DNA of 64,000 bases from Opitutaceae bacterium (GCA_018402455.1 JAGYIG010000006.1:1-64000); one strand, 5' to 3'; shown: positions 9,492-19,473, counted from the first letter of the stretch. Notes: generated by a model not told the origin, from the sequence alone. Made by a program: numbers and translations.

Positions 9492-9968
9492 TTACCGCAC
9501 CGGCACGGAAAGCGGCTCCGGGTTGAGCAGCATGATGGCGATCGCGACCGCATACACCGACAACCCGATAAACACCCCGGCACTGCCGAGGCGATACGCT
9601 CGGGTCTTGCGGTTTCGCGATTCGATGATCCGCACGAGCGTGGGTTGCAACTGCGGCTGCAAATGTCGGCTGATCACCCAGTCCACCGAGAGCACCCGCA
9701 GAAAAATAACGAGACAGGCACTCAGAATGATCACCAACCCGGCAATGATACTGGCCTGCGCCCAAACATTCGTGCCCGCAATCAGCCGCCCGGAAAACCC
9801 CGTCGTCGTGACCGCCACGGCCGCAAAGCCGATCACCACCTGAGCCCGCATGTGGATCGCATTCAGCTGCCGCTCGACCAAAGCCAGCGCCGCCGGCCCA
9901 TCCTCCGCAAAGAAACGACCAATGCTCGTCGCCTCCGCTTCGGCCATCATGGGGGAATCGTCCTTCAT
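9492..9968 (-). CDS. Small integral-membrane protein, unknown function
   Basis: 158 aa; several hydrophobic segments (AQVVIGFAAVAVTTTGF, ASIIAGLVIILSACLVIFL, GSAGVFIGLSVYAVAIAIMLL); preferred over overlapping frames by its membrane pattern. Confidence 0.6.
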   Translation of the reverse strand: MKDDSPMMAEAEATSIGRFFAEDGPAALALVERQLNAIHMRAQVVIGFAAVAVTTTGFSGRLIAGTNVWAQASIIAGLVIILSACLVIFLRVLSVDWVISRHLQPQLQPTLVRIIESRNRKTRAYRLGSAGVFIGLSVYAVAIAIMLLNPEPLSVPVR

Positions 9969-10175
9969 TCACCGCAACGGAACCTTGATCTCCCCCGGGG
10001 TCAACCACCGCCACCACGCCACCTTCACCCGCCGCCGCTGCCATGATGAAATTTCACCCATCTAACTTACAATTTTCTCCCCCCTTAGGTTGTCATTCCC
10101 GGTTCGCTCCGCCTAAACCTCTTAACCCGTGCCCCCGCACCCCTTTCTCTCCCTGCCCTTAATTCAACCCACCTT

Positions 10176-11060
10176 ATGAAAGATCAAAAAATCGGATTCG
10201 TCGGACTTGGCCGCATGGGCGGCAACATGGCCCGCTGCCTCCACGACCGCGGCTACCACGTCGCGGCGGTCTTTGACCTCAACCCCGAAGTCACCTCCGA
10301 GCTCGCCGCCGAAGTCGGCGCCACCGCCTGCTCCAACCTGGCCGCCGTCACCGCCGGTTCCGACATCGTGCTCACGATCGTCACCAACGATGCCGCCATG
10401 GAGGCCATCTACTTCGGGGAGGACAACCTCCTCATGGGCGCGGCCGGACGCACCTTCATCAACTGCGCAACCCTCACCCCGGCGATTCACGGCCGGATCG
10501 ATTCCGCGGCCAAAGACGCCGGCGCAGTCAGCCTGGAAGCCTGCATGGCCTCCAGCATCCCGCAGGCGCGCAACGGTTCCCTCTTCCTCATGATCGGGGG
10601 CGACGAAGCCGAGTTTACCCGCGTGAAACCCTTGCTCGATGACCTCAGCGAGGCGCTCCACTTCGTGGGGCCCGCCGGCAAGGCCTCGGAGGTGAAGGCC
10701 TTGGTCAACATGATCATGAACATCAACACCGCCGCGCTCGCGGAAGGCCTCGGCATCGGCCACGCCCTCGGTCTCGATCTCGACATGCTGCTCCGGGTGC
10801 TCGGCCAGACGGGTGCCCGCTCCCGCGTGTTGGAAACCGACGGCGCCGACATGGTCGCCCGGGACCACGAGTGTTACTTCTCCGCGGAGCACGCCGCCAA
10901 GGATTCCGGTATCGCTCTGAAGCTCGCCGAGTCCGCGGGCATTCCCGCCCCGCTCGCGCAGGCGACCTTCGCCCAATACACCAAGCTGACGGCGATGGGT
11001 CTCGGTCAGCTCGACAAATCCGGCATTGCCGAACTGACCTTCAAGGGCCGCGCCATTTGA
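10176..11060 (+). CDS. NAD(P)-dependent beta-hydroxyacid dehydrogenase (3-hydroxyisobutyrate DH/tartronate semialdehyde reductase family)
   Basis: KIGFVGLGRMGGNMARCLHDRGYHVAAVFD Rossmann motif; EACMASSIPQARNGSLFLMIGGDE; GKASEVKALVNMIM. Confidence 0.9.
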   Translation: MKDQKIGFVGLGRMGGNMARCLHDRGYHVAAVFDLNPEVTSELAAEVGATACSNLAAVTAGSDIVLTIVTNDAAMEAIYFGEDNLLMGAAGRTFINCATLTPAIHGRIDSAAKDAGAVSLEACMASSIPQARNGSLFLMIGGDEAEFTRVKPLLDDLSEALHFVGPAGKASEVKALVNMIMNINTAALAEGLGIGHALGLDLDMLLRVLGQTGARSRVLETDGADMVARDHECYFSAEHAAKDSGIALKLAESAGIPAPLAQATFAQYTKLTAMGLGQLDKSGIAELTFKGRAI

Positions 11061-11082
11061 GCGCTGGGCTCTCCCCTCACGC

Positions 11083-11826
11083 ATGAACCTCCCCATCATC
11101 AACCCCGCGGGCGAACGCCTCGACTACAGCTTCCTGCCCGGCACCGGCGAAACGGTCGTCGCCGATTGGCTGGTGGTGCTGGGGCACGGCGTCACCGGCG
11201 ACAAGGATCGTCCCCTCGTGGTCGACACCGCCACCGCGTTGAGTGCCGCGGGCTTTCCCACCCTGCGCATTTCCTTCTCCGGCAACGGCGCCTCCGAAGG
11301 CAATTTCCAGGCCAGCACCATCACCAAGGAGGTGGCCGATCTGGGCGCCGTTATCGATGCCCTGTCCCCGTCGTATCCGAATATCGCCTACATCGGGCAC
11401 AGCATGGGGGCCGCCGTGGGGGTACTCCGCGCCGCTCAGGACGAGCGGATCCGAGCGCTGGTCTCGCTGGCCGGCATGGTGGACACCAAGGCCTTTGCCG
11501 AAACCGAGTTCGGTGACATCACCCCCGACGAGGGGGTGATGTGGGACGACGAGGACTGCCCGCTTTCCCGCGTCTTCATGAGTGACCTCACCCTCACCGT
11601 GGGTCACGTGTCACCCGCCGCCGAGCAGGTCACGGTTCCCTGGCTGCTCGTCCACGGCACGGCCGATGATGTGGTCCGCCCCGGCGACACCACTCACATC
11701 CAGATGCTAAAAGAGAGCGCCGTCGATGTCGTCTTCGTCCCCGGCGCCGATCACGGTTTCAACGCCCCCGACCACAAGGCCGCGGCCACCCGCGCCGTGG
11801 TCGATTGGCTCCGAGCCCGCGCCTGA
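11083..11826 (+). CDS. Alpha/beta hydrolase
   Basis: VVLGHGVTGDKDRP...GHSMGAAVGVLRA nucleophile elbow...LLVHGTADDVV...GADHGF: complete Ser-Asp-His pattern. Confidence 0.85.
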   Translation: MNLPIINPAGERLDYSFLPGTGETVVADWLVVLGHGVTGDKDRPLVVDTATALSAAGFPTLRISFSGNGASEGNFQASTITKEVADLGAVIDALSPSYPNIAYIGHSMGAAVGVLRAAQDERIRALVSLAGMVDTKAFAETEFGDITPDEGVMWDDEDCPLSRVFMSDLTLTVGHVSPAAEQVTVPWLLVHGTADDVVRPGDTTHIQMLKESAVDVVFVPGADHGFNAPDHKAAATRAVVDWLRARA

Positions 11827-12014
11827 GCAGCCCGCATTTTCCCGGACCGCCTACCCTCCAAACCGTGCGCGAGTGACATCTCTCCCCGACCTGCCCAAGC
11901 ACCCGCCATGGGGTCCCCGCGCAACCCCTACCCCCGAGCGAGGACCCTCGGATCCGGTCGAAGCCGTTCCTCTCAGCGTGGCCCCTTTTCCGCTAACCCG
12001 TTCTGATCTGACTT

Positions 12015-13556
12015 ATGTCCCTCTCCCCTTTTGATTGGCTGATCATTGTCGCCTACCTCACCGGCTGCCTGGTCGCCGGCCTCGCCATGCGTCGCTACGT
12101 GCGGGGCGTCGAGGACTTCGCCGTCGCGGGCCGCGAGATGAATGTGAACCTCGGCATCGCTTCCCTCGCCGCGACGGAGATGGGGTTGGTCACGATCATG
12201 TATACCGCCCAGCTCGGCTTCGAGAAAGGCCTCGCCGGGGCGATGGTCGGTGTGCTCATGGCGTTCGCCTTTTGGATTGTCGGTAAAACGGGCTTCATCA
12301 TCGGCCCGCTTCGATCGGCCGGTGTTATCACCATCCCCGAGCTCTTCGAGAAGCGGTTCAGCACCAAAGTCCGTTGGCTGGCCGGTCTTTTTGTGGTGCT
12401 CGGCGGGCTGCTTAACATGGGGATTTTTCTCCGTCTGGGCGGCGAGTTTCTGGTCTGGGCCACCGGCATGCCGCCTTCGTGGCTCGAGTGGGTCATGACC
12501 GGGCTGCTCGGGGTGGTGCTGCTCTACACCGCACTGGGCGGCATGTTGTCCGTGCTGGTCACCGACTACCTGCAGTTTCTGGTCATGGGAGTCGGTCTGG
12601 TCGTCACGTCGATTATCGTGCTGTTCCACGTGGGGGGGCTCGACCTGATCAGCGGGCTGCAACTCGCCTGGGAGGGTCAGGGCAACGTGAAACTCGAATC
12701 GCATCCATTTAACCCGTTTCATGAATCAAGTCTCGGTTGGGGTTACATCCTGTGGATGTTGGTTTTCCAAGTTGCCGCCGCGACGACGTGGCAAACCGTC
12801 ATCAGCCGGGTGCTTTCGGCCAAGAACTCCGAGACCGCCAAAAAAATGTATCGCCGCACGGCCTTTTACTTTGTCGGGCGGTTCCTCATCCCCGGTCTGT
12901 GGGGCGCCGCCGCCTTTGTTTTCTTCGCGCAAAACGGCGGTCTGCCCGAGGACCTCTCCAGCCTCACTGCCATGCCCCACTATCTGGGCATCATCCTGCC
13001 GGTCGGACTCATCGGCCTCGTCATCGCGGCGATGCTGGCCGCGGAAATGTCCACCGACAGTGGCTACCTGCTCACCTGGGCCACGGTCATCTACAACGAT
13101 CTGATTTCGCCCTGCCTGCGGCATCCGTTGGGTCCCAAGGCCCGCCTCCTGCTGACCCGTAGTCTCGTGCTCGGGATCGGCGTGTTTCTGTTGTTTTACG
13201 GACTTTGGTATGAGCTCCCCGGCAACGCCTGGGACTACCTCGCCGTCACCGGCAATATCTACCTCGCCAGCGTGTTCACGCTGTTGGTCGCCGGACTCTA
13301 CTGGCCGCGCGCGACCACCCGCGGCGCCTACGCCGCCCTGATCATGGGCGCTATCGGCCCGATCACGTTTCTGCTGCTGGGTAAGGAATACAATATCGCC
13401 CCCGAGGTCGCCGGCGCCTCCGCCTTCGGTCTCGCCGCTGTCGGAATGGATTGTCGGTTCCCCTCACTTCACCCGCCCGCCCACCCCCACCGGCGCCCCT
13501 GCCTCGACCCTTCTTTGGATCCCATGATGCTTTTGCCTTCTGCTGGGTCGCCCTGA
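12015..13556 (+). CDS. Sodium:solute symporter (SSS family), C-terminus frame-disrupted
   Basis: FDWLIIVAYLTGCLVAGLAMRRYVRGVEDFAVAGREM...LLYTALGGMLSVLVTDYLQFLVMG: SSS signature. The last ~30 codons look frame-shifted (see findings). Confidence 0.85.
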   Translation: MSLSPFDWLIIVAYLTGCLVAGLAMRRYVRGVEDFAVAGREMNVNLGIASLAATEMGLVTIMYTAQLGFEKGLAGAMVGVLMAFAFWIVGKTGFIIGPLRSAGVITIPELFEKRFSTKVRWLAGLFVVLGGLLNMGIFLRLGGEFLVWATGMPPSWLEWVMTGLLGVVLLYTALGGMLSVLVTDYLQFLVMGVGLVVTSIIVLFHVGGLDLISGLQLAWEGQGNVKLESHPFNPFHESSLGWGYILWMLVFQVAAATTWQTVISRVLSAKNSETAKKMYRRTAFYFVGRFLIPGLWGAAAFVFFAQNGGLPEDLSSLTAMPHYLGIILPVGLIGLVIAAMLAAEMSTDSGYLLTWATVIYNDLISPCLRHPLGPKARLLLTRSLVLGIGVFLLFYGLWYELPGNAWDYLAVTGNIYLASVFTLLVAGLYWPRATTRGAYAALIMGAIGPITFLLLGKEYNIAPEVAGASAFGLAAVGMDCRFPSLHPPAHPHRRPCLDPSLDPMMLLPSAGSP

Positions 13557-13650
13557 CTTCGCCTCATTGCCTGGTATGGCGGGCTGGTGTTCTACGTCGG
13601 CATCAAGGCCGGACGTGACATCCGTGACCTAATCAAGTCGCTCACCAAAC

Positions 13651-14724
13651 ATGAGTGAGTCCCCGCCAGACTGGCCGCAATTGATCCAAGCGTTTGGGCT
13701 GCCGGGAGCCGTAACCGCCGCGCACCCCCACGGCTCCGGCCACATCAACGACACCTATGCGGTTTCCCTGCAACAAGCGGACCGCCAGCGCCGCTACATC
13801 CTGCAGCGGATCAATCATCGGGTCTTTACCAATATTCCCGCCCTCATGGCGAACATCAGCCGGGTCACCGCTCACCTGGTCCACGGCATGCGCCTCAACC
13901 CGACGGTCGCGGGCGAGGCCTTCCTGACGGATCCGACCGGGCGGTTCTGGCGGTGCTACGATTTCATCGAAGGCGCCACCACCCACGACCTGGTGGAGAA
14001 CCCGCAACAGGCGCGCGAGGCCGCCCATAGTTTCGGAAAATTTCAGCGCCAGTTGGTGGATCTGCCCGGCCCCCGGCTGCACGAGACGATCCCCGATTTT
14101 CATCACACCCGCAAACGGTTCAATCGACTCCTCGCGGCCATCACCGAGGACCGGGTGGGTCGGCGAGCGGCCGTCCAAGCCGAAATCGACTTCGCCCTTG
14201 CCCGGGAAGCCATGGTCGACCACTTGCTCGCGCGAGCGGCTCGCGGTGAACTCCCCGAGCGGGTCACCCACAACGACACCAAGATCAACAACGTCATGCT
14301 CGATGACCATACCAACGAGGGAGTCGCGGTGATCGATCTTGATACGGTCATGCCCGGACTCGCGGCGTATGATTTCGGCGACATGGTTCGCACCGCCACC
14401 AACTCCGCGGCAGAGGACGAAACCGACCTCTCTAAGGTGAGGTGTCGTTTGGAGATTTTTGACGCGCTGGCGGAGGGCTACCTGTCGGCCGCGGGGACGT
14501 TCTTGACCGACGCCGAACGAGAGGAGCTTGAACTCGGCGGCCGGCTGATGACTTTCGAAAACGGGATCCGCTTCCTGACCGATCACCTAGAGGGCGACAC
14601 CTACTACAAGATCCATCGCCCGAGCCAGAATCTCGACCGCGCCCGCTGCCAGTTCGCCCTGGTGCAGAGCATGGAAATGCAAGCCCACGATATGCGTGCC
14701 ATCATCGCCGATCGGAGCACGTGA
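13651..14724 (+). CDS. Phosphotransferase (APH/NahK-like sugar kinase family)
   Basis: GSGHINDTYAV...RVTHNDTKINNVMLDDHTNEGVAVIDLDTVMPGLAAYDFGDMVRTATN: APH catalytic loop HND..N and DxD. Confidence 0.8.
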   Translation: MSESPPDWPQLIQAFGLPGAVTAAHPHGSGHINDTYAVSLQQADRQRRYILQRINHRVFTNIPALMANISRVTAHLVHGMRLNPTVAGEAFLTDPTGRFWRCYDFIEGATTHDLVENPQQAREAAHSFGKFQRQLVDLPGPRLHETIPDFHHTRKRFNRLLAAITEDRVGRRAAVQAEIDFALAREAMVDHLLARAARGELPERVTHNDTKINNVMLDDHTNEGVAVIDLDTVMPGLAAYDFGDMVRTATNSAAEDETDLSKVRCRLEIFDALAEGYLSAAGTFLTDAEREELELGGRLMTFENGIRFLTDHLEGDTYYKIHRPSQNLDRARCQFALVQSMEMQAHDMRAIIADRST

Positions 14725-14843
14725 ACCGGCCGCTGGCCCGCCGGGCCAGTCTGCGCAAAATGTCAGGCCTTATGCGGTTTATATCCTGAGCTTCGTTTCT
14801 TCCGACTGGTAGAGTCCAGCTCCCCCGCTCGACCGCCACTGCC

Positions 14844-16694
14844 ATGCCTTCCGCCATCAACGCATTCCTGCTGCAAAACAACCTGCGGATCGCAAACAAC
14901 CCGTGCGTCTCACCCGACTTCTGTCTCGATTGGACGGCGCTGCAATCCCGACTGCGGGCTCAGGCATCGATTCACGTTTGGACCGCCAGCACCTTCACCA
15001 CCCCACACGGGGAGTGGATGCTTCAGGAGGATCTGGAGACCGGAGATTGCGCCTGGGTGCTCACCGCTTCGACCGGCTCCGCGCCCACCACCGTCCTCGC
15101 CGACGGGATCAACCTCACCGCCGGGACCGCCGCATTTCCCGCCACCTGGGAAAACCTTTTGCGCCTCAAGAACATCATCCTCGAGGCCGACCCGGACGCG
15201 ACCCTCTTTCCGACGGCGGGAGCGAATTTGGGTCGCAGCACTTTGGGCGTGGGGGCGCGTTTTACGACCCTCCACTGGCCCGCGGTGGACTGGGTGATGG
15301 CCCAGCTGGGCGTGGGCCTCACCGCCAACCAGAACAGCATCCCCCGCGAGTTGGTCTATGATGTCGATGAGATGCTCGCAGGTCGGCTGGACACCGTGCC
15401 CTTTCCCTTTATCGGCACGTCCGTGCCGGAGGGCCATCAGGGTCAGTCGGTCGAAGGCATGAGCCACGGAGCCGTGTTGGCGAAGCTCAAACACGGGTTT
15501 CATCACCATCGCATCGCCTGGAGTTTCAACGCCGATCACCAACCGATCGGCGGTAAGTTCGACCAACGGGAAGCCGCTCTGGTCGCCGGCTCCCTGCTCG
15601 CCAGCTACATCACCTTCGACCTGTCGCCCGAGTTGGCCAAAAATGAGCCCGCACTCCTCGAGGAAATCGATCCGGGTCTTCGCGCCAAAATCCACGACCG
15701 CATCGCCGGGGTCGGCATCGCGGTCAGCCCCGCGGATTTCGACACCCTGCTGACCACCGTCTGGCCGGCGATGCGCAAAATGAAGCGGCGCGACGAGCTC
15801 TACGCCCAAGCCCGCGCCCGCGCGTTCACCACCCCCGTCGGCCGGGCCTACCTCCGGGAGCTTTCCATCGACGAGCTCCCCGGCCTGACCTCTCCCGCCA
15901 CCACCGCCATCATGCTCGCGCTGTGCGAGGCCATGGACATGCCGGTCAATTTTATCGCGCCGGCCTTCGGCTTCCAAAAGAACATCCCCTTCCCCGATGA
16001 AGACCGCCTGCGCGAGCTCGTCACCGCCCAATGGCAGGTCGGTGAGAAGTTCGGGGTCAGCATCGGTTTCCACTCCGGCTCCGGCAAATCGGCCAGCAAC
16101 TACCGCATCCTGGGGGAGATCACGGGCAGCCATTTGGAGATTAAAACCAGTGGTCGCTACACCTACGAGATGGGCCGCGCCTTGCATGCCTCCTCCGCGG
16201 CCGCCGATCAAAGCCTCTGGCGCGACTGGTATGCCTTCACCGTGGACCTGGCGGTGCAGGGCGCGTTCAGTGAAGATGCCACGGAGCGGGCCGCCGCCCG
16301 GGAATTCATCACCGCGAGCCTGGCCGCCGCGCCGGCCGCCGAGGAGGTGTTCGCTTCGCCGAGCACGTGTCACGCCGCCCTGGCCCAGCTCGATCCGCAC
16401 CCCGATCACGTGTTGTTTTTCGAGTATAATTTTCTCTACGTGCTGGCGGCCGACGGTCGGCCGGAAAAGGCCGCCTTGGGCGATCACTCGGCCGCGGGCT
16501 ATCAACAGCGCGCCCGGTTCTACTCCATCAGCGAGGAGGCCCGTCTCAACTACGCCAAGCGCGTGGCCGCCTACCTCGTTTTTCTGGCGGAAACCACGGG
16601 GATTGCTCCCGCCAGCACCTGTGCGGCGGTCCGCGCCTCGCTCGAGGAGGTCGAAGACTACCCCGCATTTTTGCACGGCATCGGCCCCACCTGA
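14844..16694 (+). CDS. Tagaturonate/fructuronate epimerase-like protein (UxaE-like)
   Basis: 616 aa; KFGVSIGFHSGSGKSASNYRILGEITGSHLEIKTSGRYTYEMGRAL resembles the UxaE-type HSGS...TGG...KTxGxxY segment; genomic context fits tagaturonate metabolism. Family assignment from memory only. Confidence 0.5.
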   Translation: MPSAINAFLLQNNLRIANNPCVSPDFCLDWTALQSRLRAQASIHVWTASTFTTPHGEWMLQEDLETGDCAWVLTASTGSAPTTVLADGINLTAGTAAFPATWENLLRLKNIILEADPDATLFPTAGANLGRSTLGVGARFTTLHWPAVDWVMAQLGVGLTANQNSIPRELVYDVDEMLAGRLDTVPFPFIGTSVPEGHQGQSVEGMSHGAVLAKLKHGFHHHRIAWSFNADHQPIGGKFDQREAALVAGSLLASYITFDLSPELAKNEPALLEEIDPGLRAKIHDRIAGVGIAVSPADFDTLLTTVWPAMRKMKRRDELYAQARARAFTTPVGRAYLRELSIDELPGLTSPATTAIMLALCEAMDMPVNFIAPAFGFQKNIPFPDEDRLRELVTAQWQVGEKFGVSIGFHSGSGKSASNYRILGEITGSHLEIKTSGRYTYEMGRALHASSAAADQSLWRDWYAFTVDLAVQGAFSEDATERAAAREFITASLAAAPAAEEVFASPSTCHAALAQLDPHPDHVLFFEYNFLYVLAADGRPEKAALGDHSAAGYQQRARFYSISEEARLNYAKRVAAYLVFLAETTGIAPASTCAAVRASLEEVEDYPAFLHGIGPT

Positions 16695-16727
16695 AGCCGC
16701 CACCCCACGATATGTTCTTCCGCCATC

Positions 16728-17684
16728 ATGCACTACCGAAGTCTGGGTAACACGGGATTGGAGGTATCGGTCCTCAGTTACGGAGCGTCCCCTTTGGGGG
16801 GCGTGTTCGGCAACATCGACGAGGCTGAGGGCATCCGCACCGTGCACACGGCGCTCGACCACGGCATCAATTTCATCGACGTGTCTCCCTACTACGGGGA
16901 CACCAAGGCCGAATCCGTGCTGGGCCGGGCTTTGGCCGGAGTGTCCCGCGACCGCTACTACCTCGCCACCAAGGCGGGCCAGTATGGCCAGGAGGAGTTC
17001 GATTTCTCCGCCGCCCGCGTGACCCGCAGCCTGGACGAAAGCTGCGCGCGCCTCGGCGTGGACTACATCGATCTGTTTCAGTGCCACGACATCGAATTTG
17101 GCGACCCGGCCCAGATCCTCTCGGAAACCCTCCCGGCCCTGGTAAAGCTGCGTGAGGCGGGCCGCATCGGCCACATCGGCATCACGGGCCTGCCGCTGCG
17201 GGCTTTGGCCAATGTGCTCGATCAGGTGGGCCCCGGGGTTGTCGAAACGGTGCTGTCCTTCTGTCGCTATGAGCTCAACGACACGGCGCTCGAGGGTTGG
17301 TTGCCTTACTTCGAGTCCAAGGGGGTTGGGGTGATCAATGCCTCGCCCACCGGAATGGGGCTGCTCACGCCTCGCGGGGTGCGCGATTGGCATCCGGCCA
17401 CACCGCTGATGGTGGAGACCGCCCGACAGGCCGTGGCTTTTTGCGCGGCCGAGGGAATCGATATCGTCAAACTCGCCGTGCAGTTTTGCGTCGCGCATCC
17501 CGGGATTGTGACCACCCTCGTCGGGACCTCGCGCCCCGACAACATCGAGGCCAACATCCGCTACGCGGAGGAGCCCATCGATACCGCCATGATCGCCCGG
17601 GTGCGCGAAATCCTGGCTCCGATTCACAACCATAATTTCACCCGCGGACTCCCCATCAACCGCGACCCCATCATTCCCGCCTGA
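16728..17684 (+). CDS. Aldo/keto reductase, L-galactose/L-fucose dehydrogenase-like
   Basis: MHYRSLGNTGLEVSVLSYGASPLGGVFGNIDEAEGIRTVHTALDHGINFIDVSPYYGDTKAESVLGRAL...GVDYIDLFQCHDIEF...INASPTGMGLLT. Confidence 0.75.
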   Translation: MHYRSLGNTGLEVSVLSYGASPLGGVFGNIDEAEGIRTVHTALDHGINFIDVSPYYGDTKAESVLGRALAGVSRDRYYLATKAGQYGQEEFDFSAARVTRSLDESCARLGVDYIDLFQCHDIEFGDPAQILSETLPALVKLREAGRIGHIGITGLPLRALANVLDQVGPGVVETVLSFCRYELNDTALEGWLPYFESKGVGVINASPTGMGLLTPRGVRDWHPATPLMVETARQAVAFCAAEGIDIVKLAVQFCVAHPGIVTTLVGTSRPDNIEANIRYAEEPIDTAMIARVREILAPIHNHNFTRGLPINRDPIIPA

Positions 17685-18697
17685 TGCTCCAAGTCACCCT
17701 CCAGCAACCCGGCAATTTTACCGGCACGACCACCGCCGCCGAACCCGCGCGCGGGCCGGGAGAGGTGCTCGTCCGGGTGCACCGCATCGGTATCTGCGGC
17801 ACCGATCTGCACGCCTACGCCGGACGGCAGCCGTTTTTCACCTACCCCCGGGTCCTGGGCCATGAGTTGGGAGTGGAGGTCATCGACCCCGGCGACTCGT
17901 CGAACGGACTCAAGGTCGGTGATCGTTGTTCCGTGGAGCCCTATATGAACTGCGGTCACTGCATCGCCTGCCGCCGGGGCAAACCAAACTGCTGCACCAG
18001 CCTAAATGTGCTCGGCGTCCATGGCGACGGCGGCATGGGGGAACTCCTCGCAGTGCCCGCCCCCAAGTTACACCCCTCCGCGCAGCTGACCTACGATCAA
18101 CTCGCGCTCGTTGAGACCCTCGCTATCGGGGCCCACGCGGTCGAACGAGCCGAACCCACTCCCGCCGATTTCATGCTCGTGGTCGGCGCTGGTCCCATCG
18201 GGTTGAGTGTCCTGCAATTTGCCCTCCTCTCGGGCGCCAAGGTGGCGGTCATGGACATCAACGAGTCACGCCTGGCCTTTTGCCAATCCCACTTGGGGGT
18301 CACCCACACCGTGGTGGCGGGAGCGTCCGCCGCCGCCGAACTCACCGCTGTCGGTGAAGGCAATCTCCCCACCATCGTGATCGATGCCACCGGCAATCCG
18401 CATTCGATGGCCGGGACCTTTGATCTGACCGCCCACGGCGGCCGCATCGTCTTTGTCGGCCTCTTTCAAGGTGAGCTGACGTTCAATGATCCGAATTTCC
18501 ACCGCCGCGAACTGACCCTTTGCGCCAGTCGCAACGCCCTCCCGGGAACGTTCAGCTCCATCATCGCCGCGATGGAGGCGGGGCACATCGACACCACCCC
18601 ATGGATCACCCACCGCCTGGCGCTGGCCGATCTGCCCGGACAATTCGAGGCGATCGCGCAGGACCCGACCCTGCTGAAGTGCATGGTCGAGGTTTGA
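17684..18697 (+). CDS. Zinc-type alcohol dehydrogenase, L-galactonate 5-dehydrogenase (LgoD)-like
   Basis: IGICGTDLHAYAGRQPFFTYPRVLGHE, NCCTSLNVLGVHGDGGMGELL and VIDATGNPHSMAGTFDLTAHGGRIVFVGLFQGELTFNDPNFHRRELTLCASRNA closely parallel E. coli LgoD as recalled. Confidence 0.75.
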   Translation: MLQVTLQQPGNFTGTTTAAEPARGPGEVLVRVHRIGICGTDLHAYAGRQPFFTYPRVLGHELGVEVIDPGDSSNGLKVGDRCSVEPYMNCGHCIACRRGKPNCCTSLNVLGVHGDGGMGELLAVPAPKLHPSAQLTYDQLALVETLAIGAHAVERAEPTPADFMLVVGAGPIGLSVLQFALLSGAKVAVMDINESRLAFCQSHLGVTHTVVAGASAAAELTAVGEGNLPTIVIDATGNPHSMAGTFDLTAHGGRIVFVGLFQGELTFNDPNFHRRELTLCASRNALPGTFSSIIAAMEAGHIDTTPWITHRLALADLPGQFEAIAQDPTLLKCMVEV

Positions 18698-18746
18698 ATC
18701 AGACCAGTCCGCACCCGGTGTTCCGTCGCCCCCCCCAACCCTTCCC

Positions 18747-19466
18747 ATGAGCCCCTATGAGATCCGACTCCTGACCGAAGGCTTCCGCCGGATGGGTCTG
18801 TTTGCCGAAATAAAACCAGACCACGCGCCGATCGTCGCCGACTTGACCAAGGTGCCGCCGCCCCCGTCCACCCGGGCGGCCTGGCAATCCCGCGGACTCA
18901 CCCACGTCGCCCTCTACGCCATCGAAACCGCGGCCGGTTCCTTTCTTTTCGCCTACGCCGAGTCGGCAGACCCGGATCCCGTCGCCGCCGCGCGGGTGCT
19001 CGAAGACGATCCGTGGTTCAAGGTCTTGGCCGAACATCTGCGGCCGCATCCCCGGGTCCGCTCCGGCAGCGTTTGGATGCCGATGGAAACGATTAACATC
19101 ATCGGACCGACCTGCCCGCGGCCGGCCGATCCCACGGCCGTTCGACGCCTCGGGGTGGTGAGCCGACTCAAACCCAGCGCCGAACTGACCTACCGGACGC
19201 TGCACCAAACCAACTGGCCCGGCGTGGTGGACCAGATGGCGCGCAGCCACCGCCGCTGTTGGGTCACCTTCCTCATCGAGCAAGGGGCGGACCTCTGGCT
19301 GTTCACCTACACGGAATACGTGGGCACAGACCAGTCGGCCGACGATGCCGCCATGGGCAAAGATCCCGTCACCCAACGCTGGTGGCAGCACACCCAACCC
19401 TGCCTGCACCCCCTCTCCGACGTCCCGGGTGGTTGGACCTCCATGCAGTCCTTGCTGGAAGGCTAG
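18747..19466 (+). CDS. L-rhamnose mutarotase (RhaM/DUF718)-type protein with two tandem domains
   Basis: C-half RRLGVVSRLKPSAELTYRTLHQTNWPGVVDQM...DLWLFTYTEYVGTDQSADDAAMGKDPVTQRWWQHTQPCLHPL is canonical RhaM-like; the N-half has a degenerate copy (GLFAEIKPDHAPIVADL...FAYAESADPDPVAAARVLEDDPWFKVLAEHLRP). Confidence 0.75.
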   Translation: MSPYEIRLLTEGFRRMGLFAEIKPDHAPIVADLTKVPPPPSTRAAWQSRGLTHVALYAIETAAGSFLFAYAESADPDPVAAARVLEDDPWFKVLAEHLRPHPRVRSGSVWMPMETINIIGPTCPRPADPTAVRRLGVVSRLKPSAELTYRTLHQTNWPGVVDQMARSHRRCWVTFLIEQGADLWLFTYTEYVGTDQSADDAAMGKDPVTQRWWQHTQPCLHPLSDVPGGWTSMQSLLEG

Positions 19467-19473
19467 GTCCGGA

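Noticed and set aside
9328-10044. 238-aa minus-strand ORF overlapping the small membrane protein
   Set aside because: Gly/Ala-rich frame without TM periodicity; the 158-aa frame is the plausible product.
14910-17633. 907-aa minus-strand ORF antisense to the UxaE-like and AKR genes
   Set aside because: Low-complexity Gly/Arg/His-rich translation with no domain motif; the plus-strand ORFs carry clear family motifs. Typical GC-rich antisense ORF.
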